IMG/VR virus record: IMGVR_UViG_3300017773_000130
Span: 1-24,656 of that record
Direction: 5' to 3' (one strand)
Length of the DNA: 24,656 nucleotides
Source of the DNA: a virus
Part shown: one piece after another, positions 7,336 through 13,475 of the stretch
Position numbering within the stretch: the stretch's first letter is position 1
Layout: every line of letters starts with the position of its first letter
Translations under genes and position numbers: made by a program
The notes under the pieces: generated by a model
What the model saw: the letters and a program-made list of their open reading frames with translations, nothing else
Databases searched by the model: none
What the model was told of the DNA's origin: nothing

Positions 7336-7465
7336 CATCCTTAGCAGAGAACCTAATCCCAGTAGTAAATCTCAGACCACCGAGGACAAGATACAAAAAA
7401 GGAGTAAAAGCACCCAACCTATCTATGTTAAAACGCGGAAAACAAAACAAAAAACTCGGAGATAA
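7148..7465 (+). CDS. Hypothetical protein, 105 aa, overlapping two other ORFs
   Basis: The ATG at 7148 has a strong AAAGGAGAT site (7133-7141 region, spacing about 6-8). The N-terminal 75 residues have balanced composition, while the last 30 are Lys/Arg/Thr-rich and overlap the start of the GP88-like gene by 134 nt. On ribosome binding site and composition it is a better candidate than the ORF at 7099. No family is recognised. Confidence 0.5.
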   Translation: MTLPANLKMFYKREGTIIQYTISTDPEEAMYWSTYRLKKGDISLHIKLDRSLKAQIKEEILHDILSREPNPSSKSQTTEDKIQKRSKSTQPIYVKTRKTKQKTRR

Positions 7466-8027
7466 GATAACTAAAGGTGCTTGGAAAGGCATGACAATGT
7501 ATTCACTTACATTAGAAGAACGTGCTACATGCCCTAGTGATTGTGAACAGTGGGATAATTGTTATGGTGATAACATGCCCTTTGCACATAGATTTAATCA
7601 CTTACATCCTGACTTTAAAAATAATCTTGAAACCCAACTTTGCGAGCTAAACAAAAAACACAACGCAGGTTTTGTTGTACGACTTCATGTACTTGGAGAT
7701 TTTTACGATGGCTTATACATTGCTCAATGGCAGCAGTGGCTGCATAAATTTAAAAACATGCATGCATTTGGATACACACACCATCGATATACATCTCAAC
7801 TAGGCGTCATGCTTAACAACATCAACCGTATTTACTCAGACCGGTTTCGCATTCGTTTTTCAGATGACTGGGATACAGAATTTAGCGCACATGTTATTGA
7901 TGCAAACCAAACACAACACGTAAAACACGGCATTGTATGTCCTGAACAGCTCGGTAAAACAGATAGCTGCGCAACCTGTAGCTACTGCTGGTCAAGTAAT
8001 AACCCTGTCATTTTTATTGAGCATTAA
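7332..8027 (+). CDS. Cys-rich conserved phage protein, GP88-like
   Basis: A protein of 231 aa. The blocks MYSLTLEERATCPSDCEQW, NCYGDNMPFAHR, VVRLHVLGDFYDG and a C-terminal CPEQLGKTDSCATCSYCW recall, from memory, a family of phage and prophage proteins named after mycobacteriophage gene 88. Seven cysteines in two clusters (three near residues 62-72, four near 208-222) suggest metal binding, possibly an iron-sulfur cluster or zinc. The biochemical function of the family is unknown to me. AGAGGAGAT precedes ATG 7332. Its stop codon lies inside promoter 8017-8046, so the next gene has its own transcript. Confidence 0.72.
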   Translation: MTSLAENLIPVVNLRPPRTRYKKGVKAPNLSMLKRGKQNKKLGDKITKGAWKGMTMYSLTLEERATCPSDCEQWDNCYGDNMPFAHRFNHLHPDFKNNLETQLCELNKKHNAGFVVRLHVLGDFYDGLYIAQWQQWLHKFKNMHAFGYTHHRYTSQLGVMLNNINRIYSDRFRIRFSDDWDTEFSAHVIDANQTQHVKHGIVCPEQLGKTDSCATCSYCWSSNNPVIFIEH

Positions 8028-8046
8028 TATTAGCTATGGTATTATT
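8017..8046 (+). promoter_or_regulatory. Sigma70-type promoter with dyad operator (copy 4)
   Basis: TTGAGC (8017-8022) and TATTAT (8040-8045) are spaced exactly 17 nt apart, with TG at 8037-8038 as extended -10. The dyad is left half AATATTAGC (8026-8034), centre TAT, and right half GGTATTATT (8038-8046). The 13-mer CTATGGTATTATT is identical to that of copy 2 upstream of the primase. It overlaps the end of the preceding gene and would start a transcript near 8052 for the SNF2-like helicase. Confidence 0.7.
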
Positions 8047-8070
8047 CCAAACCATCAACGAGTGATGTAT

Positions 8071-9408
8071 ATGTTAAAACCCTTTGAACATCAAAGCGCT
8101 ACGACAGCGCACATTCTTAAAAACCCCCGCTGCTTAATTACATCTGATCCTGGTACAGGCAAAACCCGTTCTGTCTTAGATGCAATTGCTATCCGTGGAT
8201 CGCGAACCTTGGTCCTCGCACCGCTGTCCATCCTTGAAGCATCATGGGCCGATGACATTAACAAGTTTCAGCCAGGTCATACGTACGTAGTCGCGTACGC
8301 AAAAAACCGCGCCAAAGCATTTGCTGGTAATGAATCAATTGTGATTACTAATCATGACGCAGTGAAATGGCTAGTTAAAAATCAACATGTACTTAAAGAC
8401 TTTGAAACTTTAGTAATTGATGAATTTACTGCATTCAAAAACAAAGACAGTCAACGTAGTAAAGCAATTAAAAAATTAACTGACATATTTGAATACCGTA
8501 TTGCTATGTCGGGCACGCCCAACAGCAACACAATTCTAGATATCTGGCATCCAACATTACTTATTGACGACGGCGAACGCCTTGGTCATCGCTTTTATAG
8601 TTTCAGATCTGCTGTGTGTACTGCACGGTTTAATGGCTTTGCTAATGAGTGGGTAGATAAAGATGACGCAGAAGAAATTGTTGCTGCAGCTATTGGTGAC
8701 ATCAACATCCGTTATGAACTAGAAAGTTGCCTTGATATGCCTGAACAAACAATGCATACAAAGCTTGTTACGCTGCCTAAAAAGATCATGAACCAGTACA
8801 AAACACTTAGTGAAGACTCTGTGTTATATACCGGCAAAGCTACCATCAACGCTGTTCATGCAGGCGCTAAAGTCAAAAAGTTATTGCAACTATGTACTGG
8901 TGCAATTTATGACGAACATGGTGATGTTCAGTCTGTGCATCCAGAACGTTATGAGCTTGTAATGCAGCTAGTATCACAACGCAAACACAGCCTTGTTGCA
9001 TTTAATTGGAAACATGAAAAACAACATATGACTGCACTTGCAGAAAAACTGCGTATTTCATATGCAACTATTGATGGCGATACACCACCACATCGCCGAA
9101 AAGAAATTGTAGATCGTATGCAAGCAGGGCAGTTACAAGTCGTGTTCTGTCACCCTCAATCAGCAGGTCATGGCCTTACTATGACTAAAGCAACTACTGT
9201 TATCTGGGCATCACCAACATACAACGCAGAGCATTACCAACAGTTTAATCGACGCATTTATCGCGCCGGTCAAACGCAGCGTACAGAAATAATACAGATC
9301 GCAGCGCGCAACACCTGGGAACCAGAGGTATATGAAAAGCTTCATAGCAAGCTTAAACGCATGGAAGACCTTTTAGGAATTCTCAATCAACTTAAAAATG
9401 TAGCCTGA
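8071..9408 (+). CDS. SNF2-like DEAD/H superfamily 2 helicase
   Basis: A protein of 445 aa. The motifs in order are: Walker A DPGTGKT (D26-T32), motif II VIDEF (D117, E118; DEF rather than DEAH), motif III MSGTPNSN, motif V SAGHGLTM, and motif VI QFNRRIYRAGQ (391-401) with the Arg fingers. The order and the RAGQ ending match SNF2-like phage helicases, which remodel DNA or protein-DNA complexes in replication and recombination. In-frame codons run back to 7933, but promoter 8017-8045 and GAGTG at 8060-8064 favour ATG 8071 (8065 is possible). It stands first in the second replication operon. Confidence 0.9.
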   Translation: MLKPFEHQSATTAHILKNPRCLITSDPGTGKTRSVLDAIAIRGSRTLVLAPLSILEASWADDINKFQPGHTYVVAYAKNRAKAFAGNESIVITNHDAVKWLVKNQHVLKDFETLVIDEFTAFKNKDSQRSKAIKKLTDIFEYRIAMSGTPNSNTILDIWHPTLLIDDGERLGHRFYSFRSAVCTARFNGFANEWVDKDDAEEIVAAAIGDINIRYELESCLDMPEQTMHTKLVTLPKKIMNQYKTLSEDSVLYTGKATINAVHAGAKVKKLLQLCTGAIYDEHGDVQSVHPERYELVMQLVSQRKHSLVAFNWKHEKQHMTALAEKLRISYATIDGDTPPHRRKEIVDRMQAGQLQVVFCHPQSAGHGLTMTKATTVIWASPTYNAEHYQQFNRRIYRAGQTQRTEIIQIAARNTWEPEVYEKLHSKLKRMEDLLGILNQLKNVA

Positions 9409-9418
9409 AGGAATCAGT

Positions 9419-9784
9419 ATGAATATTAATGAATTAATCGAAGCACGAGCCAAAGTCAAAGACGCTATGGCAGGTCTTAATACAGAGCTTAAAGAGCTTA
9501 ACAAAACAAAAGATGAGTTAGATTATCAACTCTTAACCCAATTAGACGAGCAGGGTTTGTCACGTACAGCTAATGACAAAGCCAGTGTGTCTATTAACCA
9601 AGATACTGTACCTGAAGTGACAGACTGGGATGCATTTTACGCCCACGTTCTCGAACAACAGGACTTCAGTCTCTTACAACGACGGGTATCGTCGACTGCA
9701 TACAAAGAACTTCTAAAGCTTGGCGAAGGTGTTCCAGGTTTGCAGCCCCGTGAAATTCGACGCATTAACTTTCGATCTTTATAA
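9419..9784 (+). CDS. Conserved phage protein with N-terminal coiled coil, 121 aa
   Basis: The ATG at 9419 lies 10 nt after the helicase stop, with AAGGAA just upstream. Residues 1-45 form a charged heptad-like helix (ELIEARAKVKDAMAGL onward), and the C-terminal half holds DWDAFYAHVLEQQDFSLLQRR and ends PREIRRINFRSL. Similar proteins accompany phage SNF2-like helicases, in my recollection. There is no catalytic motif. It could be an oligomeric partner of the neighbouring DNA proteins, but that is inference. Confidence 0.75.
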   Translation: MNINELIEARAKVKDAMAGLNTELKELNKTKDELDYQLLTQLDEQGLSRTANDKASVSINQDTVPEVTDWDAFYAHVLEQQDFSLLQRRVSSTAYKELLKLGEGVPGLQPREIRRINFRSL

Positions 9785-9815
9785 ACCTAAACATGAATCA
9801 TGAAGAGATAATATT

Positions 9816-10496
9816 ATGGCTAAATCAGCAGTAGCAGTACAACTTGTAGCATCAACAGACTCATTACCAGCGCACCTAAAATCCGTTGAAGGTGCGGGTC
9901 GTGGTAACGAAAATGTTGGGCAAAATGTTCAAATCCCTCGCATCAAACTTTTGCAAAAGATGTCAAACGAAGTAGACAAGCACCATGCTAGCTACGTCGA
10001 AGGATGCGAGCCTGGACACCTGGTTAACACTTTAACTAATCATAATTATGGCAATGATCTGTATTGTATAAGTCTTACATTCAAAACAGAGTTTGTTGTA
10101 TGGCGTCATCTTGATGCTGGTGGTGGTTATTTAGGAGCGTTTTCTTCAATGACTGAAGCACAAGCTAAAGTTGACGAGCAAGATAAACCTAGTGAGTACG
10201 ACATTAACGAAACTCATGCGCACGTCATCCTTATTAAAAATCCTGAAACGGGTGAGCTAGAACGTTCACCAGCCATTATGGATTTCGCTAGCTCTAAACT
10301 GCGTGTATCCAAAGCATGGAACTCTCAGATTGGTATGAAGGGCGGCGATCGTTTCGCGGGTCTGTGGAAAGTATCTGGCGTACCTACCGAAAACAAAATG
10401 GGCAAAGCGTTTATGAATTGCGAAGTTTCGTTTGTTGGTTGGGCTCAAGAAGAAGACTACAAGGCTGCTGAAGCTTTGTATGAGCAGTACTCCTAA
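9816..10496 (+). CDS. Conserved phage DNA-metabolism protein, possible ssDNA-binding protein
   Basis: A protein of 226 aa. Features: a Gly- and Asn-rich linker near residues 25-37, IPRIKLLQKMSNEVDKHH (about 41-58), a beta-rich centre (FKTEFVVWRHLD), HVILIKNPETGELERSPAIMDF, and an acidic C-terminal end with EEDYKAAEALYEQYS. An acidic tail after a beta-rich core is typical of single-stranded DNA-binding proteins, and the position between helicase and nuclease fits, but no specific fold signature is visible. The ribosome binding site is AGAGA, weak and somewhat distant. I am confident that the gene is real, less so of the function. Confidence 0.72.
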   Translation: MAKSAVAVQLVASTDSLPAHLKSVEGAGRGNENVGQNVQIPRIKLLQKMSNEVDKHHASYVEGCEPGHLVNTLTNHNYGNDLYCISLTFKTEFVVWRHLDAGGGYLGAFSSMTEAQAKVDEQDKPSEYDINETHAHVILIKNPETGELERSPAIMDFASSKLRVSKAWNSQIGMKGGDRFAGLWKVSGVPTENKMGKAFMNCEVSFVGWAQEEDYKAAEALYEQYS

Positions 10497-10510
10497 AAGA
10501 GCAACTGGCT

Positions 10511-10534
10511 ACGACACTGGCCCCCCAGTGTCGT
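10511..10534. repeat. Perfect 10-bp inverted repeat (stable hairpin)
   Basis: ACGACACTGG (10511-10520) and CCAGTGTCGT (10525-10534) pair perfectly around the loop CCCC. It lies in the 87-nt gap between the DNA-binding protein and the nuclease gene. There is no T run on the + side (TCGTCGACTAAAA follows) and none upstream for the - strand, so it is not a classic terminator. It could stabilise mRNA, attenuate transcription or be a protein-binding site. Confidence 0.7.
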
Positions 10535-10583
10535 CGACTAAAACGGATTGATCCACCGTTAGCCATAACGGATCACTTACTTT

Positions 10584-11036
10584 ATGAACGAACACAGCTT
10601 CATTAGATCGGTCCACAGGCACCTTTCACCTGAAGTGTACTCATGGAAAATTCATGATACATACACGGGAGGCGTGCCAGACGCTATGTATTGTGGCCCG
10701 TCCGCTCTTTTGTTTGTTGAGTATAAATATATTAAATCTCTTCCCAAACGTAATGACACTTTAATTCGTCATTCCTTATCTGAACTGCAAATTCAATGGC
10801 TAAACCGAATCAATGGACCAGCTCAAGCAGCATTAGTTATAGGTATAGAACAAACAGCGTTAATAATACCTAGTGACTTTTCAACTAATATTAGTAAACT
10901 GCAATATATAGAACAAAATATTTCCCGACAAGATGTCGCACAGTGGATATATGAAGTAACACACTCAGGACGAGCAGAACATGAACAAAGAACACCCCCA
11001 AGTAGTAAAAAACCTACGAAAAATTTGGGACGCTAA
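10584..11036 (+). CDS. VRR-NUC-like PD-(D/E)XK nuclease
   Basis: A protein of 150 aa. The N-terminal region contains K22-I-H-D, GGVPD (D33) and LLFVEYK (E46, K48), the spacing of a VRR-NUC/Holliday-resolvase-like PD-(D/E)XK active site, followed by LSELQIQWLNR. Such small phage nucleases cut branched or nicked DNA during recombination and packaging. The C-terminal 20 residues, rich in Pro, Lys and Ser, overlap the next gene by 56 nt in another frame and may be nonessential. No good ribosome binding site is seen at ATG 10584. Confidence 0.78.
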   Translation: MNEHSFIRSVHRHLSPEVYSWKIHDTYTGGVPDAMYCGPSALLFVEYKYIKSLPKRNDTLIRHSLSELQIQWLNRINGPAQAALVIGIEQTALIIPSDFSTNISKLQYIEQNISRQDVAQWIYEVTHSGRAEHEQRTPPSSKKPTKNLGR

Positions 11037-11538
11037 AAAAATACAAATGCGGTTTACACAAGTCGAAGCTGCAAAAGAACTAGGATGGTCTCAAGGCGCC
11101 ATTTCTCATTATCTCAATAACATCACTGAACTACGAGCACCAGCCATCGTAAAGCTAGCAAACTTCTTAGACGTAGACCCTCGCGACATCGACCCTAATA
11201 TTGAAAACAGCCTGCATAGTGTCGAAAAAAAGTTTATTTCATATGATGTCAGGGACGCTACTAAAAAAATCGACGAAATCTTGCTTAGTCGTCGAGATGA
11301 TTCTTCTATCCTAGTAAAAATACCTAACAGCGGGATCTATACTGCACATTTTTCTCAATATGAATCTTACAAAGAGTGTTATGCACGGCTGATATCGCCG
11401 TCGCAATTAAAAACCCCAAAGACCTACGCTGTTCGTTTAAAAGGTAAAAAGAATATTGAGTTCTTTACCCCAGAAAAACTGCCCCCTTCATCAGCAATTC
11501 AAACCCTTTGGTCTGTCGTAGCCTACTATTATTATTAG
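10981..11538 (+). CDS. XRE-family helix-turn-helix transcription regulator
   Basis: A protein of 185 aa. Residues of about 23-72 form the HTH: FTQVEAAKELGWSQGAISHY with the following helix LRAPAIVKLANFLDVDPRDI, characteristic of Cro/CI-type regulators. The C-terminal 110 residues show no obvious Ser-Lys LexA-type peptidase motif, so cleavage by RecA is not indicated. It ends in four Tyr residues. It overlaps the nuclease gene and precedes the excisionase-like gene, fitting a regulator of the lysogeny switch, and it is the best candidate in the window for binding the recurring 21-bp dyads. Whether it acts as CI or Cro cannot be told. Confidence 0.88.
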   Translation: MNKEHPQVVKNLRKIWDAKKIQMRFTQVEAAKELGWSQGAISHYLNNITELRAPAIVKLANFLDVDPRDIDPNIENSLHSVEKKFISYDVRDATKKIDEILLSRRDDSSILVKIPNSGIYTAHFSQYESYKECYARLISPSQLKTPKTYAVRLKGKKNIEFFTPEKLPPSSAIQTLWSVVAYYYY

Positions 11539-11553
11539 CTTTTTAATATTGGG

Positions 11554-11562
11554 TGTTATAAC
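11554..11562 (+). promoter_or_regulatory. Extended -10 promoter candidate upstream of the excisionase-like gene
   Basis: TG (11554-11555), one T, then TATAAC (11557-11562) is a close match to an extended -10. No convincing -35 is seen. It includes the 8-bp palindrome GTTATAAC. A transcript would begin near 11569, almost at the leader ORF ATG at 11571, and so would be leaderless or nearly so. It does not contain the 21-bp dyad of the other promoters. Confidence 0.4.
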
Positions 11563-11570
11563 ATAACCAA

Positions 11571-11648
11571 ATGCTATTTGCTATTTTGCAAAAGCCAACA
11601 CAAGGAGGTGTGCGCCTTCGATTGGTGCACCGATGTACGTATGGCTGA
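11571..11648 (+). CDS. Possible 25-aa leader peptide
   Basis: ATG 11571 opens a 25-codon frame (MLFAILQKPT onward) ending at TGA 11646-11648, which overlaps the ATG at 11641 of the HTH gene. An AAGGAGG (11602-11608) sits inside it with no start codon at the usual distance. The ORF has no Shine-Dalgarno of its own and would start on a nearly leaderless mRNA. It may couple translation of the excisionase-like gene, or it may be chance. Confidence 0.25.
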   Translation: MLFAILQKPTQGGVRLRLVHRCTYG

Positions 11649-11844
11649 ATTACTAATGGAAAAGTATGGTCCTTTCATGGACATGAACGATTTGTCAGAT
11701 TTACTAAAAATAAAGAAACAATCAATGTACCAACAGATATATCATGGTCGTCTTAATATCCCCCATGCAAAATTAGGAAAAAAATATTTATTTCCAACGC
11801 ATGAAGTAGCTGCTTACATGACAAAAAGAATTTCAGTCTACTAA
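11641..11844 (+). CDS. xis: Excisionase-like helix-turn-helix protein, 67 aa
   Basis: The sequence MNDLSDLLKIKKQSMYQQIY, then GRLNIPHAKLGKKYLF and PTHEVAAYM, is the winged-HTH17/AlpA-type layout used by phage excisionases and small regulators. It overlaps the integrase gene tail to tail by 12 nt, the usual neighbour of Xis. An in-frame TTG at 11578 would add a Cys- and Trp-containing N-terminus (88 aa) that fits the family poorly; ATG 11641 has no good ribosome binding site, so the start is uncertain. As Xis it would bend attachment-site DNA and bias the integrase to excision. A plain transcription regulator is the alternative. Confidence 0.7.
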   Translation: MAELLMEKYGPFMDMNDLSDLLKIKKQSMYQQIYHGRLNIPHAKLGKKYLFPTHEVAAYMTKRISVY

Positions 11845-12837
11845 ATCTTCAGCTCTTAGATTTACATAACGTGACAACTGATCCAGGCTACTGTGGCCTG
11901 ACACCAGTCTAACTTGCTCTACCGGCATTTTTCGCACCTCAAACATGCGTGAAATTGCTTCGTGTCGAAGATCATGAAAACGTAAATCAACAATACCTAA
12001 TTTTGTACACATACGCGCAAATTTGTCAGAAATGCTTGAAGCACGTTTTACACAGAACACGGTTGAGCCCTTGCGAGATTCATTTGACAAGCGTAGGAGC
12101 ACCTCTCTCACGCCCTTCCACATAGGTATAACATGCCATTTTTTGCCGCCAACAGCCTTCCTGTTTTTTCTCCATAACCCTATTGTGCTTTTTTTAAAAT
12201 TAATATTTTTCCACTCTAACGCATGGATTTCACCTTGACGCATACCAGACTCAACTGCAATTTCTAACATTGGTCTTATCCAATGTGTGCCAGCCTCATC
12301 CATCAATCGTTCCCACTCGTTTCCTTCCAGTCGTCTATCGCGCTCTTCACTCTGCGCAATAATTTTACGATCAGTTAATATTTTAATTGCATTGTCAATG
12401 GGGCGCTCTACTAATTTAAGACCATGCAGTAGCTCTGCATTTACAATAGCTTGTTTAAAAAAATATAAATTTTTGCCTAAAGTAGAAGGCTTAACCGTTT
12501 TGCTTCGTTCAGCTGCAAAGTTCATAATTTCGTTAGCTTGTAATTCGTGAACAACAATGTGCCCGAAGTAGCGTCTAACCATGTCTAATTTGTGGGCCTT
12601 AGATTTGTCCATTACCTCAAATTTTTCTATGTCTGCTTTATACAAATCAAGAATGTCACTAATGAGCATGGACCGCGATTCGCGAGGATCGATCCACGAA
12701 CCATTTGCTATAGCCACTTGAGTCGAATAACCCCAAGTTTCTGCTTGGCCTTTAAGAGAAAATGTTTTTTGAACAGAGGGGAGGTTTTTTCTTTTGATGA
12801 CAGCTTGCCATACATCACCACGTTTCCGTACGTACAT
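11833..12837 (-). CDS. int: Tyrosine recombinase (phage integrase)
   Basis: A protein of 334 aa, a standard length. The N-terminal region (1-55) resembles arm-type DNA-binding domains, residues of about 57-150 the core-binding SAM-like domain, and the catalytic domain has R200 (SGMRQGEIHALEW), a Lys near 224-233, H288 and R291 (HDLRH), H315 (SGHSS) and the nucleophile Y324 (SRYVN). It joins phage attP to the host attB site. The gene faces away from the replication genes and its start abuts a hairpin that can hide its ribosome binding site (12838-12880). The probable attP core lies 82 bp upstream of the start codon. Confidence 0.97.
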   Translation of the reverse strand: MYVRKRGDVWQAVIKRKNLPSVQKTFSLKGQAETWGYSTQVAIANGSWIDPRESRSMLISDILDLYKADIEKFEVMDKSKAHKLDMVRRYFGHIVVHELQANEIMNFAAERSKTVKPSTLGKNLYFFKQAIVNAELLHGLKLVERPIDNAIKILTDRKIIAQSEERDRRLEGNEWERLMDEAGTHWIRPMLEIAVESGMRQGEIHALEWKNINFKKSTIGLWRKNRKAVGGKKWHVIPMWKGVREVLLRLSNESRKGSTVFCVKRASSISDKFARMCTKLGIVDLRFHDLRHEAISRMFEVRKMPVEQVRLVSGHSSLDQLSRYVNLRAEDLVD

Positions 12838-12880
12838 AATAAATCCTTTTGGGTGTCACACGGGTGTCTTAGGATTTATT
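12838..12880 (-). promoter_or_regulatory. Inverted repeat over the int ribosome binding site, enclosing arm-like repeats
   Basis: AATAAATCCT (12838-12847) and AGGATTTATT (12871-12880) are perfect 10-bp inverted arms. In the int mRNA the arm next to the ATG contains the AGGA Shine-Dalgarno and would be sequestered by the other arm. The 23-nt loop holds two direct GGGTGTC repeats (12851-12857 and 12862-12868), 11 bp apart, which reappear at 13068-13084. The site may serve both translation control and Int or Xis binding. Confidence 0.6.
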
Positions 12881-12918
12881 CTATAACTTTTTCTAGGTAA
12901 AACATACACTTATAAAGT

Positions 12919-12937
12919 TGGCGGAGGGACAGGGATT
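12919..12937. other. attP: Probable attP core, tRNA 3'-end identity block
   Basis: On the - strand, the 19 nt read as AATCCCTGTCCCTCCGCCA: a T-stem end, acceptor strand, discriminator G and CCA, as at the 3' end of tRNA-Ser type genes. The preceding bases depart from the T-loop consensus, as expected where identity with the host tRNA stops. The block lies close to int, the usual place for attP. Arm-like GGGTGTC repeats flank it at about 50 and 130 bp. The identity is inferred from pattern, not alignment. Confidence 0.5.
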
Positions 12938-13047
12938 GCAGCGTTTAAATGTCTAAATATTGTTCTATTTCAATCACTTATCTGCTATTTGAGCTATTTT
13001 GAACTTCAACTACTAAGTTTCGTAAGTTCATGATATTTCTATTTATT

Positions 13048-13167
13048 TTATTTTAAACTTTTTCTTTGGGTGTCACTGACACCCGCGCTTTTACGACCTA
13101 TATCCAGGTCATCAATTGCAATTGCGCTTAAACTAAGCAGTGAAAATACCAACATGTAAACGATCAT
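13048..13167 (-). CDS. Small ORF, 39 aa, with signal-peptide-like N-terminus
   Basis: The ORF is preceded by AGAGG (13173-13177, spacing 5) and a TATAAT -10 (13193-13198 on the - strand). The first 18 residues, MIVYMLVFSLLSLSAIAI, are hydrophobic and contain SAIA before an acidic DDLD, resembling a signal peptide with an Ala-X-Ala cleavage site, though it lacks a basic N-region. The remaining part is short and basic. It lies in the attP region and contains the GGGTGTCA inverted repeat (13068-13084), so part of its sequence is fixed by that DNA site. The function is unknown. Confidence 0.4.
   Translation of the reverse strand: MIVYMLVFSLLSLSAIAIDDLDIGRKSAGVSDTQRKSLK
13068..13084. repeat. GGGTGTCA inverted pair, candidate integrase arm site
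   Basis: GGGTGTCA (13068-13075) and TGACACCC (13077-13084) form an 8-bp inverted repeat around one base. The same heptamer occurs twice as a direct repeat at 12851-12868 on the other side of the putative core. Four copies bracketing a tRNA-like core resemble the P and P' arms of a lambda-type attP. Confidence 0.5.
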
Positions 13168-13192
13168 AAACACCTCTATTGAATGAGGCGCT

Positions 13193-13221
13193 ATTATAAT
13201 CGGGGTCAGGTCATGAATCGA
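13193..13221 (-). promoter_or_regulatory. Leftward promoter upstream of the 39-aa ORF and int
   Basis: On the - strand a perfect TATAAT (13193-13198) has TCGATT (13216-13221) 17 nt upstream, a poor -35. A transcript would begin near 13186, pass the AGAGG and ATG of the 39-aa ORF and could run on through attP into int. No terminator is visible between them. Confidence 0.45.
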
Positions 13222-13241
13222 ATTACATTACTGCATTTAGG

Positions 13242-13475
13242 TTATACAAATCTGTATGTACCGCGATTCTTTTTACGGCTTACTACTTTGACGTTCCCTT
13301 TTTTATTGTTGCGAGGGTTCCCATCTTTGTGATGCACGTCTTTTTTATCGCCTTTTTTTACCTTCCCTGCAGCTAAAGCGGCACGACGTGCTTTGTTGCG
13401 GCCAGCCCGATTCTTTTTTTGATCTGACTTACTATGGTATCCCGCATACTCTTTTTTGTAATCTCTAGTAGCCAT
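13242..13475 (-). CDS. Small basic HNH-like phage protein, 77 aa
   Basis: The N-terminal half is very basic (RDYKKEYAGYHSKSDQKKNR, then ARRAALAAGKVKKGDKKD), followed by DVHHKDGNPRNNKKGNVKVV, which keeps the His-His and Asn of the HNH ββα-metal core. Similar short proteins recur in marine phage genomes, in my recollection, annotated as HNH endonucleases. It lacks the Cys pairs of larger HNH nucleases, so whether it cuts DNA is open. It is the last clear gene of the leftward tail operon and overlaps the preceding microprotein by 11 nt. Confidence 0.75.
   Translation of the reverse strand: MATRDYKKEYAGYHSKSDQKKNRAGRNKARRAALAAGKVKKGDKKDVHHKDGNPRNNKKGNVKVVSRKKNRGTYRFV

Larger units (their letters stand above)
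12838..13241. other. Non-coding integration region
   Basis: About 400 bp without a clear large gene between int and the tail operon. Besides the sites listed separately it holds an inverted pair GAACTT and AAGTTC (near 13001-13030) and the near-repeat GCTATTTGA and GCTATTTTGA (about 12983-13002), which may be further protein-binding sites. I see no terminator for the leftward tail operon here. Confidence 0.6.

Noticed and set aside
7933-8064. N-terminal extension of the SNF2-like helicase from 7933
   Set aside because: The extension overlaps the Cys-rich gene and crosses promoter 8017-8045. The helicase Walker A is correctly placed from 8071.
11833-11880. Bidirectional terminator between the Xis-like gene and int
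   Set aside because: TAAATCT and AGATTTA can pair (about 11841-11865), but the stem is AT-rich, lacks a T run and lies within int coding sequence.
12919-12937. A complete tRNA gene
   Set aside because: Only the T-stem end, acceptor and CCA-like part is visible. The T-loop consensus breaks off, and no anticodon or D arm is found, so it is treated as an attP identity block.
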